Origin: Blasia pusilla
Lineage: Eukaryota > Marchantiophyta > Marchantiopsida > Blasiales
Length of the DNA stretch: 64,000 bases
Assembly: GCA_050084515.1 (NCBI GenBank)
Contig: CM114273.1
Location: 8,060,001 to 8,124,000 of the forward strand
Direction of reading: 5' to 3'
This document shows, one piece after another, positions 17,993 through 30,500 of this stretch (positions within the stretch are counted from its first letter, which is position 1; the number at the start of each line of letters is the position of its first letter). The notes beneath the pieces were generated by a model. The model did no database searches, had not been told where the DNA came from, and saw nothing but the letters and a program-made list of their open reading frames with translations. The translations under genes were made by a program, and so were the position numbers.

Positions 17993-18178
17993 TTAATATA
18001 ATATGCGTGACCCACGGATTTAAATTATCTCTCATAATTAATTCTTGGAATTTTTTTAAGTTATTTTAAATTATTTCTACATTGGCCCAAGAAACTAGTG
18101 ATCCTATTGGTTGAAAGTGGCAAGTATCAAGAGGAGAGGAGTTTACAAAATAAATAAGCACTCTGCGATAATACTATA
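17993..18178 (-). mobile_element. Helitron fragment, second body type
   Basis: The right end (GCACTCTGCGATAATACTATA, up to 18178) is a minus-strand Helitron 5' end. The body (GATCCTATTGGTTGAAAG, AAGAGGAGAGGAGTTT) matches copies ending at 18693 and 19269. The 3' hairpin end is degraded near 17995-18015 (GCGTGACCCACGG). It is sandwiched between two other Helitrons with no spacer. Confidence 0.6.
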
Positions 18179-18349
18179 CTAGTTGGCAGATTGTGCTATG
18201 CACGGGAATATAGAGACTAATCATATTACGCAGAAAATCTTTTCCTTGCTTCTTGTAGAGGTGGGAATATTTTCTTGTTGCCCGGTTGCCTCATGTCAAA
18301 CAAAGAGGTGTTTCCAAATCATGAAGGCATTCTCCAATAATAATATAGA
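18179..18349 (-). mobile_element. Non-autonomous Helitron
   Basis: CTAG at 18179-18182 followed by a hairpin containing GTGCTATGCACGGG (minus-strand 3' end). The 5' end is the complement of TCTATATTATTATTGG at 18349, followed by T. Its CTAG abuts the preceding fragment exactly. Confidence 0.82.
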
Positions 18350-18693
18350 TAAGATAAGATGGAAGTCCATATTGACTTCAACAATGTATTTTAAACTACT
18401 TTCAATCGCGGGAGGTTTACTTGAATTACTTATGATTGTCCAACAACCCTGACCGCTAACAACATGAGTCAAAGCATTCGCTCAGAGGGAATGGTCTTCC
18501 GTAGTTAATTCGAGATTCTTTTAAATTAATTATGGGAAATTTAAATAAACTTCCATAAAATTCTCAAATGTCATTTTAAATTAATTTCTAATAATCCTAT
18601 TGATTTAAAAGATGAATCATCCTATTGACAGAAAGTACCAAATATTAATAGGAGTTTGCAAAATGAAGAGGCACTCTCCAACAATAATATAGA
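18350..18693 (-). mobile_element. Helitron, second body type, 3' end unclear
   Basis: The 5' end on the minus strand is clear (complement of TCTATATTATTGTTGGAGAG at 18693, T following). The body has ATCCTATTGA and GGAGTTTGCAAAAT. A left terminus with CTAG was not found, so the left border is approximate. Confidence 0.5.
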
Positions 18694-19079
18694 TGTTTCC
18701 TTTAAGTGTTTTATAATCGAATAACTTTCGTGGTTTTTGGAGAAAAACTTTCGTATACATTTTTAGAATAACACTAAATCAAATGTTGTGTTGGGTATTA
18801 AATATCCATCCTTATGTTACCTCTTTGTATGAATCATATCCATTAATCAAATTACCACATCATCCATCAATGTCATGCTATTTGAAAAAAGTACCATTGT
18901 GTGGATTTGTAAAAAAACAACACTAGCCTTTTTTCTGTTAGAAGGTCCCACTTTTTTTAGAAAGTGTAAACTCCATTTCCAAAAAGAGTATTGCCATCTT
19001 AATAGTACAAACTTGAGGCAATATGATTATTTTCATATATCTTGCATCCCTCAAATTTTCATTATTTCTTATATCATCA

Positions 19080-19269
19080 ATTTATTAAATATTACTATTG
19101 TAATCATATGTGATGCATGGGTTTGAATGAACTCCCATAATTAACTCAAATATCATTTTAAATCAATTTCAAACAATCTTATAAGTTGAAAAAACGAATG
19201 ATCCTAGTAGTTGGGAGGAGAGGAGAGGAGTTAGCAAAATGGAAGAACACTCTCCAATGATAATATATA
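19080..19269 (-). mobile_element. Degraded Helitron, second body type
   Basis: The right end CACTCTCCAATGATAATATAT is a mutated minus-strand 5' terminus. The left part TATGTGATGCATGGG looks like an eroded 3' hairpin near 19107-19121. The body carries GATCCTAGTAGTTGGGAGGAG as in neighbouring copies. Borders are approximate. Confidence 0.5.
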
Positions 19270-20566
19270 TTTTTATTTCATAATATTGTTAAATTATATA
19301 ATTGAGAAGCATCACATAGAATATATACATACCTTCTCTCGAGACCTTCTCTTTCATATTGAAACCTCTCGAGTCAAGAATCATCACTTTATTATATGAA
19401 AGGAAAGTAGATGTCAAAAAGTCTCACAAACTAAAATAGATAAGAAAAATGAGATGAAAAAAAGATATGAAAAAATTTAAAACAAAAAAATTCCCATTGA
19501 TAATGCATAAATCCATATAAAAAACAAAAGCTATTATATTATTTTTTATTTATTAAAAATAAAAAATATATACAAAAGAATATGAAATTCTAATCCAAAA
19601 AATTACAAAGAAAACATAGCCCCCAGAAATTTAAATCTAATCACAACTCCAAAATATAAATCCTAAACACATATGGCACACAGAAAAAAAAAACACAAAA
19701 AGGTTTTGCTACTTTTTAGAAATTTCATATAGATTATGGAAATTGATTTTTATGGTACTTTTTTATTTAATTTTTGAAACTCAACCAGAAATTTCCATAC
19801 CCAACGAGTTTTTTTAGTTTAATATTATAAAGAAGAAGGATGTCATGATTAAGCTATTCCTTCCTACGTCACATCTTTTCTTGTTACTCCCTCTCATCTT
19901 ATTTTAGTATATTCTTAAGGTTTTAGGGATCATCCTTCCTTTGTTTATATTGATTTTATGAGATACATTTGTCAAGCATGTTGTAGAATAAATTTTATGA
20001 AAGATAGACATATAATGAATATATGAGATATATCACCATGAATTAATGCCAAGAAAAAAAGAAACTAAAGTAATTAAGCATAAGAAAAAATTTAAGTATT
20101 TTAAAGTTAAGTTTTAGATTATGGCACCATAATGATTATGTTGAAAACTCTCCATCTCTACTATGATACGAGAAGAGAGGGTTGCCTTTTAAGTGCTTTT
20201 ATTCCCAAAGAAGTAAAGCACTTTTGCAAAAAGGAAGGTCTTTCTTAAAGTAGTAGGTTCATGCTTTGTTCATATTAGAGTGGGTTTTGTTTGACCACGA
20301 ATGTTTGTTACTGTAAGATTGGACATCCTCTAGCATCCATAAAAATTTCTACTAACATTGGAGTTTCAACATTGGCTGGCAATTATCTCATGGAAATTAA
20401 AAGTTCAATTTAGGGTTAGAGGAGACATAAAGTATAATTTACAGAGATTAAGGCCTCTCGAAGATGTGACAAAGTTGATTAAGGAATATTTGCATGGATC
20501 TATAATCTTATTTAATGGTGTTTAAAATTGGAAAAAGCATGGAAGGTATGTACTTATGTTAATTCA
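19270..20566. other. AT-rich spacer
   Basis: A/T homopolymer runs (19430-19800) and no credible coding frame. I see no named feature. Confidence 0.5.
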
Positions 20567-20933
20567 TCTATATTATTATGGGAGAGTGCCTCTTTGTTTT
20601 GCAACCTCCTCTTCTCTTGACACATGGCATTCTCAGCCAATGGGATCGCTCACTTTCTAAGCCAATAAGGTCGCTCGCTTTCTTGATCTATAAGATCGCT
20701 CGAAATTGATTTAAAAGACAATCAAGAATTTTGAGAGCTAATTAGTATTTTAGGAGTTGATTTAAACCCGAGCATGACACGGGCCTATATTATCTTGACA
20801 CATGTCCTTTCTAACCAATAAGATCATGTGATGTTAAAGACAAAAGGATTATTCAAATTCAATTGTACATTATGAATGGTAAATCAAAATTATACATTAT
20901 TTTTAATCCGTGCATCGCACAGACACCAACTAA
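20567..20933 (+). mobile_element. Non-autonomous Helitron, plus orientation
   Basis: 5' end TCTATATTATTATGGGAGAG at 20567 after an A. 3' end is a hairpin-bearing CCGTGCATCGCAC then CTAA at 20930-20933 followed by T. Second body type (TTGACACATGGC, CCAATGGGATCGCTC). An internal GACACGGGCCTATATTATCTTGACACATG near 20778-20806 looks like a 3' hairpin fused to a new 5' end, so it is probably two merged copies. Confidence 0.75.
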
Positions 20934-23099
20934 TACATTGTATGGACACTCTTACTAGTATGAAAAGAAGAAAGCCTCATAATATTTTCGGGTATTAATC
21001 CATGAAATTTTGCCAACTAGATATTTTTGCATTAGTTTTGACCCCTTTTAACTTATTCATAAGAATATATCACAATTTTAACCTAATATATTCCAGAAAA
21101 TCCCACCAAATAAAAACAAAGTAAACTTCTTTGAATTATGGATGCCTCTTTAAAAAATAAGTAAGCATCTTAAATGGGAATCAAGAAAGATATTTATTTA
21201 TTTTTCTCAAGGGAAGCATAACGTCTATATTTTGGAAATTTAGAACATGTACTTCAACAAATACTTTGCATTAGTTGGGAGAATAAATTAGGAAGAAATG
21301 ATAATAATATTCATGGATATATGTACAACCTACTGGATCTTCTTGTTCCCCAAAAATTATACATATATAACAAATATTTGCTTAGTTTGTAGAACTTCCA
21401 ACTTGCCTTATGTGGCTAGTGTGTACCTAATATGCCAAACAATCATCTAGACTGACTTGGACTTTTGGTAGGTGTAGATGCCTATACTTCTTCTACTCCT
21501 ACTTGGGGATTGATAGATGGGCTCCTATCAATTGATCAAATCCTCGTATGTCTACATTAGTTGAGGATGGGCTTGATAGTAGAGCTAGGTGCCACATCCC
21601 TAAGACTACACTCTAGACTATTTAACTATGCGCATCTCTCATAGATCTTATTTTCAGCACCGAGAACCACACTTTCCGTAACGTGATTACTACTAACGAT
21701 CTTGAATTCAGAGTTGATGTTAAATTCCAATCGCTAAGAATTCCTCTTCTACCCAATCCTTGGACCTCCATAGGAGGATCCACCGTTGGCATAACACCTT
21801 GACCATTACCCCATATTCCTACGCCTCTCTCCACGCCCCACTATTTGCTTGGATGCGATAGATGATGTTGCCACATCAAAATACATTAATATTAGTTCTT
21901 GAAAGTAAAATGAGATGTAATATTTAGAGAAAGAAAGTGAAATTGAGTTAATGACATACTTATTGCAAAATTATGTCTTAATTAATAAAAACTTCATCGC
22001 AATTCCTCCTACCATGGTGTACATCATCCATCAATAAAGTCTTCAAGAAGTCAAGAAGTGGCCTTCTTGAATTGGAAAATCAAGGATACTCTCAATATGA
22101 ACTTACGTGAATTAGTAAGTTCCTCAATATGCCTCCAAACAAGAAAAAACAAAGGGGAAATCTACTTTCTGAAGTTACCCTAGTCACCAACATGTCTTCA
22201 TTGCCTTTTGAGACTTTTATCTGCACTATTTGAAAGCTTGGCACCTTGGCTTTTAGGATAAATAAGGTGGCACATTGGAATTGATTTCTCAGAAGCTTTC
22301 CTCTCATATTTTCTCTTGGAATGCAATAAAGCCTTGTTATTTTTCACTCTCTTGACATTTCCTTTTTCATGTTTTTTTTATGGGAAGAGGAATAGGGGGC
22401 AAGACGAGTACTAGGGGGAGGAAGGCCCATCCTTGACTCCTAGGTCGATCAAAGTCCCTTCAGTAGAAGTCATGCTAAGCTTTGGGGTGACTCTCACTCC
22501 ATCATAGGGTCAAGAGATTTGTCTTGGTTCTCTTCAACTATGGGGAGGCTCAAAGTATTGGGGACCACGAGATACTCTAAACGAAGCATATGCAACAATG
22601 AGAGCAGCGTTTACGGTCAATTAATAGTCGTTTTCACCAAGGACATGGCTTTGTGTCGTTAGCTATTGATATATATGGGATTATGGATGAGATCTTTGTT
22701 TGATGCTTTCTTTTCTGTTTTCCCATTTTCTCCATTGGGAAATGAGTTGTCTTTAGCAATTGCCTTCATATATAAGAAACAATCGATCACCATCGCTATG
22801 CATGCAAGCAATCCAAGGAGCTTTGTGGTGGATTGATGGGGTGCTAAATGCGAGTGCAAGAGGCCCTCTTGCCGAGTTAAAAGACTATAAGTTCCCCCCT
22901 CCTTGAACTTAATGTGGATTCCATGTCCTCCCTGATTCTTCCTCTCCATCTAGGCTATTCATGTGTTTATTAATTATTTTGTTTCCCACCCTCACATGAA
23001 GAAAATAAGAGGCACATCCTGGCCAAACTAGTTGGAACGATGTATTCTTATCACATGCGACTTTGGCCCTCCGAATGAGAGTTAGTCGTGGCTAAAACT
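20934..23099. other. Spacer upstream of VPS52
   Basis: AT-rich to 21.4 kb, then moderately GC-rich. Small open frames on both strands (for example 21622-21834, 22659-22949, minus) show no recognisable domain. Nothing supported as a gene. Confidence 0.5.
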
Positions 23100-24519
23100 A
23101 GAATTCCCTCCTAATTCGCGCTGTCTCTCCAAGTCTCTGATTCGCGCTCTGTGCATTCGGAGGGCGTCCGAAGCTCCTACGAAGGCAAGGAAGAAACAGC
23201 GCTTTCTCATCGTCCCTCTCGAGAGAGAACCAAAACGAGAACGAGAAAATGCCAGTTAGGTTGCCATGATCAGCCAATGTTGCGATGATTGCTGGTCCCG
23301 CTAATGCGCAGGTCGGTTCGGGAGTTGCTGTAGGCTTCCGATCGGGTTCCGAGAGCTTCGGATGGCCAATTCTGGATCCGGACACAATCGAGGTTATGTC
23401 TGTGGCGCGGATCGCTAAGAGAGGACGAGCACAGTTGGTATGTGCGAGCAGATCGGGGACTGCGAGGCAGGAGGGGCATGAAAAAGGTAAATGATGTCCC
23501 GTCATTAGGCGAGCTACGGTCTCTGTAGTGGCGTGCATTGTGTTGTGATTGATGTAGATCTATTTGTGCTCCCCGAGCTGCCCGGAGATCGTAGACTGGT
23601 AGTGTAGAGGTGGAGATCCCGAGACTGGAGGAGCGGGTAGCACTCGGGGAACACATCGGGGGCTGTCCATCAATGAAAACCAAATAGTGAAAGTTTGCGA
23701 GGACGAACAATTGCGAAGGAGGCGGAAGTGCGTGTGCCGATCGCGGGTCGTCCGGTAGGCTTGGCAGGAAGCGAAGAATCTTCGAAGGAGAGGAGGAGTT
23801 AGATACGATTGACGGAGTGGAATGCTCCTAGGAGACAAAGGAGGTGGAATTGGTACTAAAGATGGTCGATGTGATTGGAATTGTTCGCTCGTTTGTGGAT
23901 TTTGCTCCGTAAGACCGTATTGCAAAGCGAACTCGTGATAGCGTTTTTTTTTCCAGGGAGGGGTAGAATTTGGGAGGGCTTGGAGAAATTGGTGAAGCAT
24001 ATCTTAGGAATTGGAGTGGAATAGTAATGTGGGGGTGAAGAAACCTGGAGAAGTTGAGATGGGGCGGATCTTGTAGAAGATGAGGAAGGGAGATCTGGTG
24101 CGGATGAAAGAGATCGGGTTTCAGGAATTGGAGTCCAGCTGCTCTGGTTTTTGATAGACGAGTAGGGGAAAACCTTGGTTGGAACTGGAGGTCTTCAGTT
24201 TGGCGGTGGTAAGGCGTGTCGTTCGGGGAACGTCGACAGTCGACACTTTGCTGACCATGTAGCAATAAGTCATCCATGCTCTTACTTGGAACTCTTGTCA
24301 GTGAATTGCTTGGATTACCTGATTGAAGTATTGATTGGAAAAAAACCAAGCGTTTAAAGGTTGATGGTCGTGTTGATTTGCCCCAAGAAATAAGTAATCG
24401 TGCACAAAATTTTCCAAGTACTGAGATAGTGGAGAGATTGGGCGTGATGCTGAGCTGAAATGAAGCGCCTGTCAGGTGGACACCAGCAAATGAGTAGTTG
24501 AGGGGATTACTTTAAGCTC
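23100..24519 (+). other. VPS52 5' flank, likely leader and first intron
   Basis: Composition shifts to GC-richer DNA here. In-frame TGA at 24499-24501 precedes the chosen VPS52 start. Four overlapping minus-strand open frames (146-173 codons, 23098-24349) have no recognisable domain and low-complexity Pro/Ser/Arg content. I regard them as chance frames in a leader/intron, although an unknown divergent gene cannot be excluded. Confidence 0.4.
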
Positions 24520-27500
24520 ATGGGGATGGAGTTGATGGAGATACTAGGACACCTGGGTGAGGCAGAGCAGACAGCAGCAGATCTACATTTTACTGGCGGG
24601 GATCTTACCTTTGGTGACAGCAATGACAGGTTAAATGTCTTCTTGCTTTTGCCCTCGAGACATACGAACAGGGTTGATCTGTTCAGATCCTTTGCATCTT
24701 TGCGTGGAGATTTAGATTTGGGTTATCACAAGTTATTGCTTTTCAGCTCAACGAAACAGGTTAAACAAAATTTGACTCAGCGGATTATGTATGCACAGTG
24801 ATGAGGTGTCACTGGAGGGGCTTGAAGAGGAATTGGAGCATCTTCAAGGCCAGCAGGTATTGTCATTAGATGGCCGAATCGATCAGTGTAGAGTGTGATG
24901 AAGTCTTGGATGCATTGCCTCCTCAACCTTCTGGTAGACTTGTGATGGATGGATGCGTTAGACAAGTTCAGGACAAGAAATGTTGATGTGATTTTTTCAG
25001 GAGATTAGTAACAAACCAGTTGTTTCCCGCACCATGTGATTGTAGTGTTGGATGAACCGGGCAGTCTGCGAATGTGCATGGAGAGGCTCTCAAAACGTAT
25101 TCAGGATTTCCTTATCCTACTAGTAGGGGGCAGAAATTTGCGTTGCAAGTTGTGGTGGCCTTTTCTTAGTTATTTTGTATGCTTTAAATGCTGATGTGTT
25201 CTTTGCTCCACCAATGCAGATGGTTTCAAACATCTTAGGACAGGGAAGTCAACTACGAGAGTATGCTCGAGATGTTGAGGAGAAGCTACGACTCGTGGAA
25301 CTGGAGTCTATACAGGTATAAAAGCCATCTTTAAGATGTAAGAACTCTTCAGTTTATGGATGCTGCCATGTGCTGTAGTGATAGATTTATGTGAGGGGCA
25401 TTGGTATAGGTCGTGGGTGGCTTGTTTAGTGACAGGTGGAAATCTCATACAGTTTTGTACCTGAATGACAAAATTCCTCTAATTGGCAAGGTTCAAGACC
25501 TAAGCAACAAACTAGAGTAGACAAGATAAAAAATGGACCGCACACAATGAGCTGTAGTTCTCTGCTACCTTGACAGGACTACATGAAGGAGAGTGACAAC
25601 TTGGTTTCCCTTCATGCTCAAATTCGAGAATGTGACACTATTTTGACTCAAATGGAAGCCTTACTGGGAGGTTTCCAGGTGCGTACTCTTGGCCTTCAGA
25701 TTGCTTCCCTTTTAGGAGCTTTTGAGTTGGAATGTGGCCCATGGTTAGCCTATTACTCAAGAATTCTTAGTGGAAATATTACTTTATGGTACCCTATGCA
25801 ACTCCAAAAATGTACTCTCACCAGATTTCTTTGGATCTTGTAGGCTGACTTGGGATCAATCAGTTCAGAAATCAAAAGTCTTCAAGAACAGTCGATGAGC
25901 ATGGGAGTCAAGTTGAAAAATCGAAGGGTATTACCCATTGTGCCTGACACTTTACCTTTCACTATCAGAGACTTTTATTCAATCCAATTTATGCATGTCT
26001 CGCATGAGGCAGTCCGGAAATGCCAAGGTTATGCGAATTTCAGAGTCGAATATTTGTTGGTTGATGATATGTTACAAAAACTGTATCAAGCTTTCTACGT
26101 AGAGGATTGTGAGGAGATTAGTTACTTGTGTGGTTATTAAGAAGGCACTATGATTTTGATCAGGTGGAAACACTTTTTCATTGATGTCATAAACATTACC
26201 TTAAATCAACAATAGTTTGCATGCTGCATGCCTGTGCGAAGCTAAATTGAAAAAAACTCCCTTTCTCCTCATTAAAAACTTTATCCCAAGCTCCCTTTCT
26301 TTCTTTGGAAAACCCTCCACTCCACCTTCTCATTTTGGGGAAAAAAGAATCCTTCTCTTTATTTAGATGGAAGTTCCCCTCATCCTTCATTTAGGAAAAA
26401 AAGATCCCACCAATTCCCACCACCTCATTTTGAAAACTGAGAAGTAAAAAAATACGACTTTTTTCCTTAACCCTTACCTAAGCAAATCCCTCCCTTCTCC
26501 TTTATCCCTTTCCTAACCACTACTACCTGACTCAAAAGACGAGGGCCTGTTTTGACAATTTTTTCCTGTAGTTACCTGTGCACTGTACAATAATAATGTA
26601 AATGATTGTAGATGTATTCACCTATGAGTCCTATCTTGCCTACTTGTCATTTGGAAACTGTAGGATTATGTATGTCACTCATCACAGTCTTTGAGTATTC
26701 TTAGGCTCTTTGACATATCTCTGTGGAAGTTTGTGTGGAACTATCTTTTCTGATCATTGGCTGCATACCTTTTGGTGATTAACAGGCAGCTGAGTTGAAG
26801 TTGGCACGTTTTGTTGAAGAAGTGGTGGTTTCTCCGAACATGATCGATACTATTGTAGATGGAGAAGTAAGTGCTGTCGTCTTCGCCCTTGGGAATCTAA
26901 AGAAGACACTTGCTTTAGCGTTTAGAAGATTTGTAGAGTACTGGGACTTAGTGTCCAGATGCTTCTCAGCATCTGGACACTAAGTCATGGCGAGTTGATT
27001 CTGAGAGTTGGAATATGATCAAAAGTCAATTATTAATTATTATGTGATCACTTACAACTCTGTGTTCATACTTATTGCAGGTCAATGAGGAGTATCTTAA
27101 GGTTCTTCTAGTACTGAGCAAGAAGATACAATTCCTTGCAGAGAACGCTCTTTCAAAGGACTCGGCGGCAATGAAGGACGTTATTCCTGAAATTGAAAGG
27201 CTTCGTGTGAAATCTGTCTCTAAGGTGCCCATCTTACCTTGGCCTTCACCGATTCAACTAGGTAGGCGTATGTGACAAACGGGTCAGCAAGACTCTGATG
27301 GTCTTTTCATCTATTTTCTATTTGCAGACTCGGGAGTTTCTCATGCAGAAGTTGTATGCTTTGAGGAGGCCAAAAACAAATATCCAGATTCTACAGCAGA
27401 ACGTCCTGCTGAAATACAAGTAAGTAAAGTTTCTTGTCATTAATGAATCGATATGCTCTTGAAAATCATTTCTGCAAATTATCTCCCTGCATTATATCAT

Positions 27501-30500
27501 AGACTGAAAACAGCCCTGTTCATTTTATGGTGCAACCTGAAATGGACCATCTCTATCCTTGTGTACATAAGAAGACTAGATATCTTACACAATCCCACTG
27601 ATGATTAGCTGACCTTGCTAAACAGTTCATCTCATTGTCTATATCAAGGAGGTTTTAAAGTAGCAGATATAAAATCTAGAATGTGTTGTGTACTTTGCAG
27701 ATATGCAGCTACATTTTTACATGATCATGGAAAGGAGGTGTACCCGGAAATCAGAGCAGCATATGTTGACACTATGAATAAGGTATGGGTTCCAAGGTAG
27801 TTGCTACTTTATGTAATGCACAATATATAATTGAAACCATGATTCTAAGCACCCTGTGATGAGATTGATTTGTGAAGAGCAGGTGTTGAGTGCACACTTC
27901 CGGAGCTACATTCAAGCACTGGAGAGGTTGCAGCTGGACATTGTGACTCGGAACGATCTGCTTGGTGTCGAGGATGCTGTAGCAAGGAGCACAGGACTAT
28001 TCTTGCGAGCCAAGGAGCCTTTGAAAAACCGTTCAGCTGTCTTTGCATTGGGGGATCGTGCTTCAGTTCTTAAGGTGTGAAGTTGAGTTAAACTCCACCA
28101 ACCAACCTGGTGTTCTATAATATCATTGGATTCTTTTGATACAGTGATGAGAGATTTCTGAATTGTGCGTTCATGAAGTGTGTAGTCCCTTCCAAACCTT
28201 TGTCCATCACAAGTAGACTTACGGCTCAAAGTTGTTTCACTTTTTTCATGAGATTTGAATCAGGATGTCGATGAACCAGCCATAATTCCACACATTGCAG
28301 AAGCAAGTAATGTCAGGTTTCCTTATGAAGTTCTCTTTCGAAGCTTACACAAATTGCTGATGGACACTGCCACCTCTGAGTAAGTTTCTAAGAGTTGCTA
28401 CTAGTATTGAGTAGATCATTGCAGGTATTATTAGATTATGGGGAGTACCTCAAGTTGCAAGCATCATGCTGTGAGATGGGTTCTTGATCTCTTTAAAACC
28501 CAGAGTTCTGCTATAATCCTAGGGTAGCTATGAAAGAACTTATTTCTCTTCTGGTTGGCTTTTTAATCTCAAAGGGGTGCAAAGTTTCTTGGTAAGGAAA
28601 GAAAAGTTGATGTGGAACATCTGTGTGTAGCTGCTAGGGTCGACTTTGTGAGCACATTGATTGTACAGTTCTTTTGATTTTGTCACTTTTAATTGGTTGT
28701 TCAGGTATCTTTTCTGCTCTAACTTCTTTGGAGATGATAATATCTTCAACGACATCTTCGCTGGTCTGCATTTCAAACCTTGGCCTTTGTATGCCAGTTC
28801 TAGATAGAGGGTTTTGGTAGTTTCATTCAGAATAGTCTACTGATAGATAGGGTAAGCTCCCAGCCACAATGTGTGAGCACCTGGAGCAGAAGGGTACTTT
28901 TCAGAGCTAGATTATTTTATGTAACTTGTGTAATATGAGACGATTTTCACATTGTGGAGTTATTTTTCCCTGAGATGGTGGAATATTCATATTAGCCAGT
29001 GTTTGAAATAGAGGTATTTGATTGTGCAGGGTTCCACTTTTTTTAGTTAGGATGAGTGTAGGAGGATCCTCATTTCATTTCTGTTGTGAAGCCTAACTCT
29101 TCTTTGTGCTGACACCGCGGTAGGTCCTTTTGGAGTAATCAATGAGCACTTGAATGCAGTTTTACCAAACAGTTTTGATGCTATTGGGCTCATGCTAATG
29201 GTTCGTTTGACATACCACCATCAGGTACTGCTCTCAGTCCTGTTTCTTGAATGTGTCAAGCTCTAGTGTTGTGGAGTACCTTACTTCCCATCACGTCTTA
29301 TTCTGAGGTCTATTCAGGCATTGCTCTGCTAATCAAGTACTTTGAGTCATCAGAGTTGAATTTTGGGTGGTGGTTTGCATCAAGTTCCCAGATTGTGGCT
29401 GCTAACCAAAACTCCTCTGCTTTGAACTTCATGTTTAATATTTGTACTCGAGCGAATGCGTGGTTTCATTGTCAAAACTCAAAGGAACACAGAGATTGCT
29501 TTTGGCTCTAATATTCACTCACAAAGATAATTCAAACTGCTCTCTCGTGTCGTTCTTCAGCTTGTCATGTCGAGAAGACGAGTTCCTTGTTTGGATTCTT
29601 ACTTTGACAAGGTAACGAACCTTCCTTATTTTGTAATCGCTGTTTTCCTTCTATATGTGTGGAGATTAGGCCTCTTTGCTTAGGTCAGATAAACTCTTTG
29701 GTGATGGATTGAACTATTAATCTGTACTGGACATAGGCTTACAAAACAATCACAGTGGACACGAAAATGCTTCAAAGTTGGTGGATCTGGGTGACAGAAT
29801 TCGTCTTTCAGACTACATCTAGAGATATTAGACTGGACTTTTTGAACCTTTTGCCTTCCGAAACAGTATTTAATTCAGGGGGTTATGTCCTAAGTTTATG
29901 CTCTTTTAGTCTATAGTTTGCAAGATGCATGGGGCTCCATATTTGAAAAGTTATGACTGAAAACCAAAGTTTTTGATAATGATTGTTTCGTGGCATCTAG
30001 GTCACTCCGTCATGATTAAGTTGTCCTTCAAATGAAAACGCAACTGCCTGCCTTACTGTATCAGTAAAACGTGTGTTTTAATTGTCCTTCAATAGAGTTC
30101 AATGTGAGCTGTGGTCATGAATCTTCCACATACGCACACAGTAGCTAATGATTTTGCTGGCATGCAACAAACAGCTCAATCTTCTGATATGGCCAAGATT
30201 CAAACTGGTGTTCGACATGCATTTGACTAGTATCCGTTCAGCCAATGTGCGAACCCTGTGGGAAGATGATGTTCGGCCCCATTATGTGACTCGTCGCTAT
30301 GCAGAATTTGCTGCTAGCCTACTTCACCTCAACAAGGACTATGGAGACGGTCAAGTGGTAAGAACTTATATCAGAACTTAGTAATGAGATAGTGATAAGA
30401 TGCAGTATTTAATAATTCTGGGAGTTGACTAAATAAGGTAGTGCTGTATTTCTTCCCAGATTTGTATGTGAAAGTTGATTGACTTGGAGACAAGATTGTT

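Noticed and set aside
23098-24349. Four overlapping minus-strand frames of 146-173 codons
   Set aside because: They overlap in different frames, are Pro/Ser/Arg low-complexity, show no domain, and lie in the expected VPS52 leader.
26945-26986. MicroRNA precursor
   Set aside because: An 18-bp stem with a six-base loop is shorter than a typical plant pre-miRNA and there is no expression evidence, so only the hairpin is reported.
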